Origin: Flavobacteriaceae bacterium
GTDB taxonomy: Bacteria; Bacteroidota; Bacteroidia; Flavobacteriales; Flavobacteriaceae
Direction: 5' to 3'
Assembly (NCBI GenBank): GCA_030613745.1
Contig: JAUWLK010000002.1
Coordinates: 1-33,507, forward strand
Length of the DNA stretch: 33,507 nt
The notes under the pieces are model-generated. The model worked only from the letters and a program-made list of their open reading frames with translations. It was not told the origin of the DNA and searched no databases. Shown piece after piece: positions 10,323 through 19,932 of the stretch. How positions within the stretch are numbered: the first letter of the stretch is position 1; every line of letters starts with the position of its first letter. The position numbers and the translations under genes are program-made.

Positions 10323-10394
10323 ATACTTTATACTTTTACTTAATTAATGTATTATAATTACTGCTAAAGTATGTTATTAGTTAATAAGTTGTAG

Positions 10395-10451
10395 TTAATG
10401 ATAGTTTAAAAAGATTAATGAAAAGTTAAAAAGATTAATGAAAAGTTAAAA
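10395..10451 (+). promoter_or_regulatory. Phased TTAA direct-repeat array upstream of the histidine kinase gene
   Basis: TTAATG at 10395, 10415, 10435 and TTAAAA at 10406, 10426, 10446; unit aaaagttaaaaagattaatg repeated with exact period 20. Confidence 0.6.
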
Positions 10452-10490
10452 ACATGATTTATAAAGGTATTATATAGATATTAGCATGTA

Positions 10491-11780
10491 ATGAATGAAA
10501 AAAAATCCCATATAATAATATTTATAATATTTATAATATCAATAATTGGACTCTCAATTGTGCAGTATCAATATTTACGCATTGGTTTAAATCTAGCTAA
10601 AGTCCAATTTAATGAAAAAATGGGTTTGGTTGTAAATAATATCAAAGAAGGACTTAAACAACCCGATGAATTGACTTTTTTAGTAGGAAAAGCTATCACT
10701 AAAGATGACACTTATTTTAAGCTTAGTATTGATAGTGTACATGATGCCTCAAGTTATTTTATGAATGATTTTTTAAAAGATAAACTATTGCAGCAAGGTA
10801 TTAAAACAGAATTTACTTATACTTTAACTGCAAAAGACTCAACAGACTATTTAAAGTCACCTAATTCTTATAATAATGAAGAATCTCTTTTAAAGTATAC
10901 AATAGCACTAGATGGTTATTTGCCTTCATTAGTTAAAAAAAGACTTGTTCTAGAACTTCAATTTAAAAATTTAAACAATTATTTTTTATCTCAGATAAAC
11001 GGATTAACAATACCTAGTTTATTATTTATTGTGGCAATAATTTTTGTTATAATTTGGGTTCTTAAATCGTTTTATTGGCAAAAAAATTTAATAACAATAA
11101 CCAATGAATTTATTAATAATCTTACGCATGAATTAAAAACTCCTGTTTTTTCTATTGGAATTGCAACAAAAATATTACAAGAAAAAACTAATAATGAAAA
11201 TAAAGAATTGGTAAATATGATACGTGGTCAAGTTGATAAACTTAAAAATCAAATTGAAAAAGTATTAGAATTGGCAAGCTTAGAAGGTAAAAAGAATTTT
11301 ATTGAAAAAAAGGTTATAGATTTTAAACCTATAATTTTAAAATTAATAAAAGATTTTGAACAATTAGCAGTTTTAGAAAACATTAATTTTATTAGTGAAG
11401 TTAAGGGTAGTCAGTTTATTATTAATTGTGAACCATATCATCTTGAAAATGCAATTAATAGTCTTTTAGATAATGCTAATAAGTATTCAAAAGAAAATAT
11501 AAAAATTATACTTTTGGTTTTTAAAGATAAAAATAAATTATTTATTAGTGTGAAGGATAACGGTATAGGAATTACTGATGAAGATAAAAAAAAGATTTTT
11601 GATAAGTATTTTAGAATATCAGCAGGAGATGTTCATAATGTTAAAGGCTATGGTTTAGGATTGAATTATGTAAAAAGAATTGTAAAACTTCACAAGGGTA
11701 CAATAGCTGTAAAAAGCAAATTAGGTGAAGGCTCAGAATTTATATTTAGTTTACCTTTGTATAACAATGAAAAAAACTAA
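10491..11780 (+). CDS. Sensor histidine kinase (two TM segments, HisKA + HATPase_c)
   Basis: H-box FINNLTHELKTPVFSIGIA, N-box SLLDNANKYS, G boxes DNGIGI / GYGLGLNYV; N-terminal and ~aa 180 hydrophobic segments. Confidence 0.93.
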   Translation: MNEKKSHIIIFIIFIISIIGLSIVQYQYLRIGLNLAKVQFNEKMGLVVNNIKEGLKQPDELTFLVGKAITKDDTYFKLSIDSVHDASSYFMNDFLKDKLLQQGIKTEFTYTLTAKDSTDYLKSPNSYNNEESLLKYTIALDGYLPSLVKKRLVLELQFKNLNNYFLSQINGLTIPSLLFIVAIIFVIIWVLKSFYWQKNLITITNEFINNLTHELKTPVFSIGIATKILQEKTNNENKELVNMIRGQVDKLKNQIEKVLELASLEGKKNFIEKKVIDFKPIILKLIKDFEQLAVLENINFISEVKGSQFIINCEPYHLENAINSLLDNANKYSKENIKIILLVFKDKNKLFISVKDNGIGITDEDKKKIFDKYFRISAGDVHNVKGYGLGLNYVKRIVKLHKGTIAVKSKLGEGSEFIFSLPLYNNEKN

Positions 11781-12468
11781 AAAAATATTATTAGTAGAAG
11801 ATGATGAGTCTTTAGGATATTTACTTTCAGAATATCTTAGGATGAAAGATTTTGATGTTATTTGGAAAAAAAATGGTATTTCAGCTTTGGAAACTATTCG
11901 TCAAGATTATTTTGATTTGATTGTATTAGATGTGATGATGCCAGATATGGATGGTTTTACTTTAGCAAGAAGAATTAAGCAACAATTTACTGAAACCCCT
12001 TTTATTTTTTTAACGGCACGCTCTTTAAAAATAGATGTTTTAAAAGGATTTTCTTTAGGTGCAGTTGATTATTTAAAAAAACCTATAGATGAAGAAGAAT
12101 TAGTAGTAAGATTAAATACATTATTAAATACTTTGTATGTTAATAAATTAACTTCAAATAATAATAAAGGTAAATTTACTTTAGGTGATTATGTATATAA
12201 TAAAAATAATCTTCAATTAGTTTATAAAGATGGTTTTGTGCAACAATTAACATTTAAGGAAAATGAGTTATTGTATCTTTTGGTTATCAAACAAAATGAA
12301 TTGTGTTCTCATAAAGAGATTTTAAATAGCATTTGGAGTAAAAATGATTTTTTCAGTAAAAAAAGTTTAAATGTTTTTGTTTCACGGTTAAGAAAATACT
12401 TTAGTAAAGACCGATCAATCAGAATTGAAAATGTTCATAATCAAGGATTTATTTTTAAATTAGATTAA
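11767..12468 (+). CDS. OmpR-family response regulator (REC + winged-helix)
   Basis: Start trimmed to ATG 11767 (MKKTKKILLVEDDESLGYLL); DVMMPDMDG, TARS, K of YLKKP; C-terminal winged helix 'LTFKENELLYLLVIKQNELCSHKEILNSIW...LNVFVSRLRKYFSKD'. Overlaps the HK stop by 14 bp. Confidence 0.93.
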   Translation: MKKTKKILLVEDDESLGYLLSEYLRMKDFDVIWKKNGISALETIRQDYFDLIVLDVMMPDMDGFTLARRIKQQFTETPFIFLTARSLKIDVLKGFSLGAVDYLKKPIDEEELVVRLNTLLNTLYVNKLTSNNNKGKFTLGDYVYNKNNLQLVYKDGFVQQLTFKENELLYLLVIKQNELCSHKEILNSIWSKNDFFSKKSLNVFVSRLRKYFSKDRSIRIENVHNQGFIFKLD

Positions 12469-12500
12469 ATAAGTTTGTTAAAATAAATTAGTTGTATAAA

Positions 12501-12526
12501 AAAACACCCTTGAAGAAGGGTGTTTT
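12501..12526. terminator. Bidirectional intrinsic terminator between convergent response-regulator and susD-like genes
   Basis: Perfect 11-bp stem AAAACACCCTT / AAGGGTGTTTT with GAAG loop, A/T tracts on both sides. Confidence 0.88.
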
Positions 12527-12548
12527 ACTTTTTATTAAAAAGGATAAT

Positions 12549-14129
12549 TTAATATCCAGGATTTTGAACCAAATTAGGGTTTGATAATAAAGCATTAGAT
12601 GGAATTGGAAATAAATTTTTATTTGCATCACCAACAGCTCCTGGGTCTTTAAACTCCCAATCTTTAGTAAATTGACCAAAACGAACTAAGTCATTCCTTC
12701 TGGTAAATTCTACATACAATTCTCTACCTCTTTCATCCAAAAGATCACTTTCAGAAACACTACCTAAATCGGATGCTCCCCTTAATGCTCTTAATTCATT
12801 TACCATAATTGTAGCATCTCCACCACTTCTTAGCATAGCTTCTGCCTTCATTAAATGTGCATCAGAATATCTAAAAATAATTTCATGACTTGTGAAACCA
12901 CCGTTTGCAGGGTGGTATTTAATAACGCGAATTCCTGTTTTTTCATCATTTCCAGATAATCCGGGAAGTTCTTTTGAAAATACCAAATCTGCTCCTGCTC
13001 TGTCTTTAAAGTTAACACCTAAGGAATCAACTTGTTGCCCAATCAAAAACCCATAACCAATACCATAATTAGGATTGTCTGCATTAGTTGAATTAGTTGC
13101 ATTAGTTGCATCAGGTACCCAACCTCTTCGTTCTTCCTGACCGTCACCTGCTTTGTTAGAATTAGGATTTCCTTCAAAAAGATCATAAAATTCTGCTAAA
13201 GTTGTAAAACCATTCCATCCACCACCTGTATTGTCTGGAGTAATTTGGTGATAATGTAATCCGTTCCATATTCTATTTCCTACACCTGTAGGTAAGTACC
13301 AAATAGTTTCATCATCAACATCTTCTTTAAATAGATCAAAATAACCTGCTTGTAATCCAAAACCATCAGCTGCAATTGCATCAACAGCAGTAATTACTCC
13401 TGCCATATCACCTGAGTCAGCTGAACCTGTACCTTTAAAAATATGGGCATTTAAAAGTAATCTGGCCTTTAAAAAATATGCTGATGCTTTTGATGCTCTA
13501 TTAGTTTCAGCACTTGGTCCAGTTGCAGGTAAATCAGCAATAGCATCGTTTAAATCCTGTAAAATAAAATCATAAGCTTCTGTACTAGACATAACTATTG
13601 GATTAATTTCAGGTCCTTCATCTGGTTGTCTAAATGGTACTTGACCATAAAGGTCTAAAATGGTATACATACTTAAAGCTCTTACAAATTTAGCATCTGC
13701 TAATTGTGTTGCTGATGCACTACTTAATGGATCAATTATTTCACTAGCGAGAAATGTATTTTGATTGAACTGGTTCCATACAGTAAGTACATATGCGTGA
13801 GATGGTGACCAGGTATGTGCATGTAAAGTTCTCCAAACACCATTATCTCCCCAATCAGTACCTCTAGTAGGTACAAGTTGCTCATCAGTAGTAACTTCAT
13901 TCAAGGCAAAATAATTACCTTGATCTCCAAACTGTCCATTAAATGAATTGTATAAATTTGAAATGGCAGCATCTACATCTTCCACTCCAGAAAAACCTCC
14001 TTCACCACCAGAACTGTGGATAGAGTCTGTTTCTTTAATCTCCAAATTAGTACATGAGATCATAAACAGGGCTGACATCATAGACAGCAATCCTATTCTT
14101 TTTATTTGTTTTTTTATCATTATTTTCAT
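12549..14129 (-). CDS. SusD/RagB-family outer-membrane nutrient-binding lipoprotein
   Basis: Lipobox LFMISC; typical SusD C-terminus 'RRNDLVRFGQF...NLFPIPSNALLSNPNLVQNPGY'; directly downstream of a SusC gene. Confidence 0.93.
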   Translation of the reverse strand: MKIMIKKQIKRIGLLSMMSALFMISCTNLEIKETDSIHSSGGEGGFSGVEDVDAAISNLYNSFNGQFGDQGNYFALNEVTTDEQLVPTRGTDWGDNGVWRTLHAHTWSPSHAYVLTVWNQFNQNTFLASEIIDPLSSASATQLADAKFVRALSMYTILDLYGQVPFRQPDEGPEINPIVMSSTEAYDFILQDLNDAIADLPATGPSAETNRASKASAYFLKARLLLNAHIFKGTGSADSGDMAGVITAVDAIAADGFGLQAGYFDLFKEDVDDETIWYLPTGVGNRIWNGLHYHQITPDNTGGGWNGFTTLAEFYDLFEGNPNSNKAGDGQEERRGWVPDATNATNSTNADNPNYGIGYGFLIGQQVDSLGVNFKDRAGADLVFSKELPGLSGNDEKTGIRVIKYHPANGGFTSHEIIFRYSDAHLMKAEAMLRSGGDATIMVNELRALRGASDLGSVSESDLLDERGRELYVEFTRRNDLVRFGQFTKDWEFKDPGAVGDANKNLFPIPSNALLSNPNLVQNPGY

Positions 14130-14145
14130 GACTTTTTAATTTTTT

Positions 14146-17100
14146 TTAAAATGTAACATTAAATCCAAAAGTAATTGTTCTTGGTCTTGGGTATGAAGTA
14201 TAATCTATACCAGCAGTTGGTAAACCATTCAATAAATCCCCTTGAGCAGGACTTGTACTTAACTCAGGATCTAAACCACTATAATCAGTAATTAGAAATA
14301 AATTTTGACCAGTTAAGTAAAATCGTAATGAATTCAAAAAGCTATCTTCTTTAATTGGTACTGTATATCCAATAGAAGCATTTTGTAAACGAATAAAATC
14401 ACCTTTTTCTAAAAACCTTTCTGATACTTCTGCCGCAGCATTACCAGCCTCACCACTTGTTAGTACATTTGGTGTTACATTACGTGCATTGTTAATAGAT
14501 CCAGCAATAAACAAAGCATTGGCCGTATTGTTGTACACATAAAAACCAGATTGTGCAGATAAAAATGCTGAAAAATCAAAGTTTTTATAAGTAAGATTTG
14601 TAGAAAGACCCCAGTTAGTTGTTGGAAGCGCACTTTTTCCTCTAAACTGTTGATTATCATCAGAAATTGGTTGACCATTTGCATCAAAACCTTCAAAACT
14701 TCTTATAAAGTAAGAGAATAATGGTTGGTTTTCAGCCAATATTTGAGAATAAGCTTGTGATAATCCTTGTCCGCGAATAGTACCTGCAGGAATTTGTCCT
14801 CCAAAATCTTGTAGCTCATTATCATTATAGGCTATGTTAAATCCGGCACTCCAAGTTAAATCATGACTTTGAATTAAGTCATAATTAATTGAAAATTCAA
14901 TTCCCTGATTTAATACAGTAGCATCTAAATTTTGAAAGAAAAATGGTTGAGGTGAAGGCTGTGCCGCTTCAACACTCAATAAAAGGTCTTTAGTTTCAGA
15001 TTTATATATATCAATACTACCGTTTAGTCTATTCATGAATAAACCATAATCAATACCAAATCCATAAGAAGTAGTTTCTTCCCATTTTAGATCAGGGTTT
15101 GCAAAAGAAACAGGGCCAGTACCCGGTATGTCAATTCCACCATCTTCTTTAATGCCAATACCAGCATATCTTTCTCTACGTATAAAGTTACCATGACCTA
15201 AACCATCTTGATTACCTGTAATACCCCAACTTACTCTGGCTTTTAATAGTGAAAAAGTATCTCCCATAAAATCTTCTTCATTTATTTTCCATGCAAATGC
15301 AGCTGAAGGAAAAACACCATATTGGTTATCAGAACCAAAACGAGATGAACCATCTATTCTTACTGTACCAGTAAATAAATATTTGTTTGCTATGGTATAA
15401 TTTGCTCTTGCAAAGTAAGATTGTAATTCGTCAGTAGAATCAAAGGTGTCACCAACAACAGACGATACGTTTGTACCACTAGGAGAGGTTAAGTTATCAG
15501 TTGTAGGAGTTGGAAACAAACGATTAACAAATAAACCAGATGAATTAAAACCATACTGTTGGTAAGAACCTGATATAGCACTTTCAATAGCAGCGGCTGA
15601 ATTTTCTAAATCACTCGCCATTTGATTCATATTGTTAGTACTGTAACCCCAACCATTTACATTTCTACCGCTTCTTTGAAAATCTTGAAAAGAGTATCCA
15701 GCAAGTAGGTTCAATTTTGAATTTTCAAAATCTTTATCCCAGTTTAGGGTAAGTTCCAATAATTTACTTTTAGCATCCAAATCATTTAAACTTCCTGTAC
15801 CATTACCAAAAACACCACTACCAGCATTTCTAGCTAAACCAGATGTTTGTACTTCTCTTGTTGATGTTGAACTGTCATAACCTAAAGTTAATTTAGCTAT
15901 TAATTCAGAAGTTATATTATAATCTGCAGAAAAGTTAAGTAATATTCTATTTGTTTCAGATGTATTTTGAATATATGCTAACATGTTAGCAGGATTTCTT
16001 TGTCCTCCTGAATCAAAATCAGGATCATTTGGCCATGTAGGATTAGCAGAGTATGCAGCTCCTAAAAGATCTCCTTGAAAACCGGCACTACCACTTAGTG
16101 CAGGTAATTCATCATCTACTTTTGAAATAGTTGATTGTAAGTTTAATTTTAATTTGTCATCAAAAAATCGATGATTTAGATTTAATCGTCCTGAAATTCT
16201 TTGTAAAGACGAGTTTTCCATAATTCCTTGTTGATCCTGATAACCAAATGTAGCTCTTACTGATCCATCTTCATAACTGCGAGAATATGCTAAATTTTGA
16301 TCGTGAGAAAAAGAATTTCTCGTTACAATATCTTGCCAATCTGTTTTATTACCAAAATCTTGAGCTACTGCATCACCACCAAATTGAGTTACTGCATCTA
16401 AAAAAACTTCTGGTTTTAACAAATCATAACTATTGGCAGGTGTTGCATAACTATAGGATGAATTGAATTCAAATTGATTTCCTCTTCCTTTTTTAGTAGT
16501 AACAATAACCACACCGTTTGCCCCTCTTGAACCGTAAATAGCTGTAGCCGATGCATCTTTTAAAACACTTATGCTTTCAATATCATTTGGATTTAGAAAG
16601 CTAAGTGGGTTTTGAGCTGAACTTGAACCAATTCCATTTCTTGATTCAGCAGAAGTATTTTCACCTGAAAGAGGTACCCCATCAACAACGTATAAAGGGT
16701 CATTATTTGATCGTACTGAAGTAGTACCACGAATACGAATTGCTATTCCTGCACCAGGTTCTCCACTGGATTGTGTAATTTGTACCCCAGCAACTTTACC
16801 CTGAATAAGTTGTTCAGGAGCAACGATTGCACCTCCGTTAAAATCTTTAGAGGTAACAGAAGCAACAGCTCCAGTTGCATCTTTAACTGTTGTTGTACCA
16901 TATCCAATTACAATAACTTCATCTAAAGCTTCTGAATCAATTTGCAATTGAACATTGATAACAGATTGGTTGTTTACAGAAACCTCTTGATTAATAAAGC
17001 CTATAAAGCTAAATACCAAAATGGCATCATCACCAACACCATCAATGGAATAATTTCCATCAAAATCTGTGGCTGTACCATTTGATGTGCCTTTGACAAT

Positions 17101-17226
17101 AACATTAACTCCAGGTAATGGTCCATCATCACCTGTTACTGTTCCACTTACTGTTTGAGCAAAAATTATGCTACCTGATAGCATAATACTCAAAAACATA
17201 AATTGTTTGAGCAATTTGTTTTTCAT
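14146..17226 (-). CDS. SusC/RagA-family TonB-dependent receptor
   Basis: Signal peptide, CarboxypepD_reg-like N-domain (VSGTVTGDDGPLPGVNVIVKGTSNGTATDFDGNY), plug 'DEVIVIGYGTTTVKDATGAVASV', 'DPLYVVDGVPL', 'SISVLKDASATAIYGSRGANGVVIVTTK', C-terminal 'PRTITFGFNVTF'. Confidence 0.96.
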   Translation of the reverse strand: MKNKLLKQFMFLSIMLSGSIIFAQTVSGTVTGDDGPLPGVNVIVKGTSNGTATDFDGNYSIDGVGDDAILVFSFIGFINQEVSVNNQSVINVQLQIDSEALDEVIVIGYGTTTVKDATGAVASVTSKDFNGGAIVAPEQLIQGKVAGVQITQSSGEPGAGIAIRIRGTTSVRSNNDPLYVVDGVPLSGENTSAESRNGIGSSSAQNPLSFLNPNDIESISVLKDASATAIYGSRGANGVVIVTTKKGRGNQFEFNSSYSYATPANSYDLLKPEVFLDAVTQFGGDAVAQDFGNKTDWQDIVTRNSFSHDQNLAYSRSYEDGSVRATFGYQDQQGIMENSSLQRISGRLNLNHRFFDDKLKLNLQSTISKVDDELPALSGSAGFQGDLLGAAYSANPTWPNDPDFDSGGQRNPANMLAYIQNTSETNRILLNFSADYNITSELIAKLTLGYDSSTSTREVQTSGLARNAGSGVFGNGTGSLNDLDAKSKLLELTLNWDKDFENSKLNLLAGYSFQDFQRSGRNVNGWGYSTNNMNQMASDLENSAAAIESAISGSYQQYGFNSSGLFVNRLFPTPTTDNLTSPSGTNVSSVVGDTFDSTDELQSYFARANYTIANKYLFTGTVRIDGSSRFGSDNQYGVFPSAAFAWKINEEDFMGDTFSLLKARVSWGITGNQDGLGHGNFIRRERYAGIGIKEDGGIDIPGTGPVSFANPDLKWEETTSYGFGIDYGLFMNRLNGSIDIYKSETKDLLLSVEAAQPSPQPFFFQNLDATVLNQGIEFSINYDLIQSHDLTWSAGFNIAYNDNELQDFGGQIPAGTIRGQGLSQAYSQILAENQPLFSYFIRSFEGFDANGQPISDDNQQFRGKSALPTTNWGLSTNLTYKNFDFSAFLSAQSGFYVYNNTANALFIAGSINNARNVTPNVLTSGEAGNAAAEVSERFLEKGDFIRLQNASIGYTVPIKEDSFLNSLRFYLTGQNLFLITDYSGLDPELSTSPAQGDLLNGLPTAGIDYTSYPRPRTITFGFNVTF

Positions 17227-17313
17227 AATTTATAATAATTAATTTAAGTAAAATATAAGTACTGCAATATAATAAAAAAAATATAATAAAATCTGTATTA
17301 TATAACAATCTTA

Positions 17314-17345
17314 CAAAGTAAAGGTTAGGAAATTCTTTAAACAAA
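17314..17345 (-). promoter_or_regulatory. Putative Bacteroidota-type promoter for susC/susD
   Basis: Minus strand TTTG (17345-17342), 20-nt spacer, then TTACTTTG (17321-17314), 7/8 match to the -7 consensus TAnnTTTG; ~90 bp upstream of the susC ATG. Confidence 0.5.
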
Positions 17346-17421
17346 TACAATTCAGTTAAAAATACGTATTATTAGGAATTAAAATAGATTTTATATTTGG
17401 GAAGTGTTTTTAAACAGCGAT

Positions 17422-18321
17422 CTAAACTCTATTTTTATTGGATTTCTTTATGAAATTTAATATTTCAGATTGAATAAGTTTAGGATTAGCACCTTCTTTA
17501 CTTGCAACTAAAGCACCTACTGCACAGGCAAAATCTAAAGCTTCTTCAGGCAGTGTTTTATATAGAAGCTTACTAATTAAAGTAGCTAAAAAAGAATCAC
17601 CAGCACCAACCGTGTCAACAACTTTTATCTTATAGCCATTATTAACATATAACTGATCATTATAAAGTAAAATAGCACCATCTTTACCTTTTGTAACACA
17701 TATTTGTTTGGTTTGGGTATGCTGTGAAAGAAATTGGATTTGTTTAATAATAGATTTTGAGTTGAAATTTAAAGCAGTACAAATTTCGTTTAATTCTTCG
17801 TCATTACATTTTATAAAGTCAGATTTCATCATTAAATCTAACAATAGATCCATTGTATAAAATGGGGCACGAAGATTTACATCAAATACCTTAAATTTAG
17901 CATATTGTAATAACTTTATGAGTGTGTTTTTTGTGATATTATCTCTACAAGCCAAACTTCCAAAAATAAAAACATCTGAAGACCTTACAATTTTAACTAT
18001 ATGATCTGAAACTTCAATTTTATCCCAGGCAACAGGATATTCTATTTCATAAGATGCTGAACCATTTTTATCTAAAGTTATATTGACACAACCAGTTTTG
18101 TGAAATTCATCTTGTTGAATTGTAGATGTATCCAATCCATTTTTGCTGATATACAGTAATAGATCTTTCCCATCTTGGTCATTACCAATTCTACTTATTA
18201 TATTTGTTTTAACACCAAAAGATTGTAATCTTAAGGCTACATTTAATGGTGCTCCACCTATTTTCTTGTGGGTTGGAAATACGTCCCAAAGTACTTCTCC
18301 AAAACAGGTTGCAGTTGGCAT
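17422..18321 (-). CDS. PfkB-family carbohydrate kinase (fructokinase-like)
   Basis: 'GEVLWDVFPTHKKIGGAPLNVALRLQSFG', 'VFGSLACR' region, 'VVDTVGAGDSFLATLI' PfkB signature. Confidence 0.9.
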   Translation of the reverse strand: MPTATCFGEVLWDVFPTHKKIGGAPLNVALRLQSFGVKTNIISRIGNDQDGKDLLLYISKNGLDTSTIQQDEFHKTGCVNITLDKNGSASYEIEYPVAWDKIEVSDHIVKIVRSSDVFIFGSLACRDNITKNTLIKLLQYAKFKVFDVNLRAPFYTMDLLLDLMMKSDFIKCNDEELNEICTALNFNSKSIIKQIQFLSQHTQTKQICVTKGKDGAILLYNDQLYVNNGYKIKVVDTVGAGDSFLATLISKLLYKTLPEEALDFACAVGALVASKEGANPKLIQSEILNFIKKSNKNRV

Positions 18322-18476
18322 ATTTAAGTTGTTTTTTTATATAAAATTAGTTAAAATAATGAGGTAGATTGACAGTCTCTTGTCTCCATTGTTATTTGAT
18401 ATCCAGTACTTGTTACCAGCCACCTACAATCAAAACAATTATACAAATCAACGAATAAACAAATCCACAATTATTT

Positions 18477-19796
18477 TTAGTCTTTAATTAATTTTTTTTC
18501 TAATTCCTCTAATGATACACCTTTCGTTTCTGGCATAATAAAGATTACGAATAGTAATTGTAATACCATCATAAATGCAAAAACAGCAAATACAGTTCCA
18601 GCTCCTATTTTTGCAAATAAGAAGGGAACCATTGACGGAATAATTGCCGCCAAAACCCAATGGGTTGAAGATCCAAATGATTGACCAGATGCTCTTAAGT
18701 GGTCTGGGAAGATTTCAGAAATAAATACCCATATAACTGCTCCTTGTCCTATGGCATGAGAAGCGATAAAAATAAATAGGAATATTGGAACTGCCATTCC
18801 TTCCCATTTTAAAAAGAATGCCATGGATACAAGTGATAAGGATATAATATACCCAATCGAACCAACATACATAAGTTTCTTTCTACCTAGTTTATCAATA
18901 AGTGCCACTCCTAAAAGAGTGAATATCATATTTGTTATTCCTATCCCAATACTACTCAACAAAGCTGTACTTTCACCTAAACCAGCTTCCTGAAATATTC
19001 TTGGGGCATAGTATAAAAAGGCATTAATACCCGAAAATTGATTAAAAAAAGCTATTAAAAATGCTAGTATTAAGGGAAAACGATATTTTTTCATAAAAAT
19101 ATTTTCACTGCTGTTGACATGTGCATCTTGACTTTGTTTTATTTCAGAAATGACATCATCAACTGATTGATTAGGGTATAGTATTTTCAAAATATTTTTT
19201 GCTTCGGTTTCTTTACCTTTTAAAAGAAGCCATCTTGGACTTTTAGGTACTGTTAAAACCAATAGAGTATATAAAAAGGCAGGAATAGCTTCTACACCAA
19301 TCATCCATCTCCAAGCATTTTCACCAATATTACTCAACAAATAATTAGATAAAAAAGCGATTAAAATACCTAAAACAATATTAAATTGATAAAGCGCAAC
19401 TAGTCGACCTCGGTCTTTTGCAGGTGCAATTTCTGAAACATATGCTGGTGCAGCTATCGTAGAAGCTCCAACTCCCAATCCACCTAAAAATCTAAAAAAA
19501 GCAAAAGTGTAAGGATCATTTACCAAAGCCGATCCAACTGCCGAAATGGTATATAAAATCCCAATTAAGATTAGTGTTTTCTTTCTACCTAATTTATTTG
19601 TAGGTATTCCACCAAATATAGCACCAATTACAGTTCCCCAAAGTGCCATAGCCATAACTACAGTTCCATGAAATGCATCTGAAGAACCCCATAAGGCTTG
19701 TAACTTTTTATCAGCACCTGAAATAACTACCGTATCAAATCCAAAAAGAAAACCTGCCAATGCAACGATTATTGACCAAAGAAGTATTTTGTTCAT
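18477..19796 (-). CDS. MFS sugar porter
   Basis: Start trimmed to M14 (MNKILLWSIIVALAGFLFGFDTVVISG); 'NKLGRKK', 'RFLGGLGVGAST', 'PKSPRWLLLKGK', 'DKLGRKKLM', 'PETKGVSLEELE' typical of the sugar-porter family. Confidence 0.94.
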   Translation of the reverse strand: MNKILLWSIIVALAGFLFGFDTVVISGADKKLQALWGSSDAFHGTVVMAMALWGTVIGAIFGGIPTNKLGRKKTLILIGILYTISAVGSALVNDPYTFAFFRFLGGLGVGASTIAAPAYVSEIAPAKDRGRLVALYQFNIVLGILIAFLSNYLLSNIGENAWRWMIGVEAIPAFLYTLLVLTVPKSPRWLLLKGKETEAKNILKILYPNQSVDDVISEIKQSQDAHVNSSENIFMKKYRFPLILAFLIAFFNQFSGINAFLYYAPRIFQEAGLGESTALLSSIGIGITNMIFTLLGVALIDKLGRKKLMYVGSIGYIISLSLVSMAFFLKWEGMAVPIFLFIFIASHAIGQGAVIWVFISEIFPDHLRASGQSFGSSTHWVLAAIIPSMVPFLFAKIGAGTVFAVFAFMMVLQLLFVIFIMPETKGVSLEELEKKLIKD

Positions 19797-19932
19797 ATGT
19801 TTAAAATTATTCAATAATAATAAACAAATTAACAAAAAATAAAATTACCAATATTTTTTGGTTTATTAATTCACTTATTTTATTCTATTTTTAGAATAAA
19901 TAATAAATTAAACATATGTAATTTCTGTTAGC

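Noticed and set aside
12488-14696. ORFs 12488..12679 (-), 13948..14139 (+), 14475..14696 (-)
   Set aside because: Overlap strongly supported SusD/SusC coding sequence in other frames, or span the terminator.
18143-18367. Plus-strand ORF 18143..18367
   Set aside because: Antisense to the PfkB kinase N-terminus; no independent support.
18322-18476. Possible small RNA or regulatory region between the MFS and kinase genes (somewhat GC-richer, GACA..TGTC half-sites)
   Set aside because: No convincing hairpin, promoter or repeat structure could be supported by eye.
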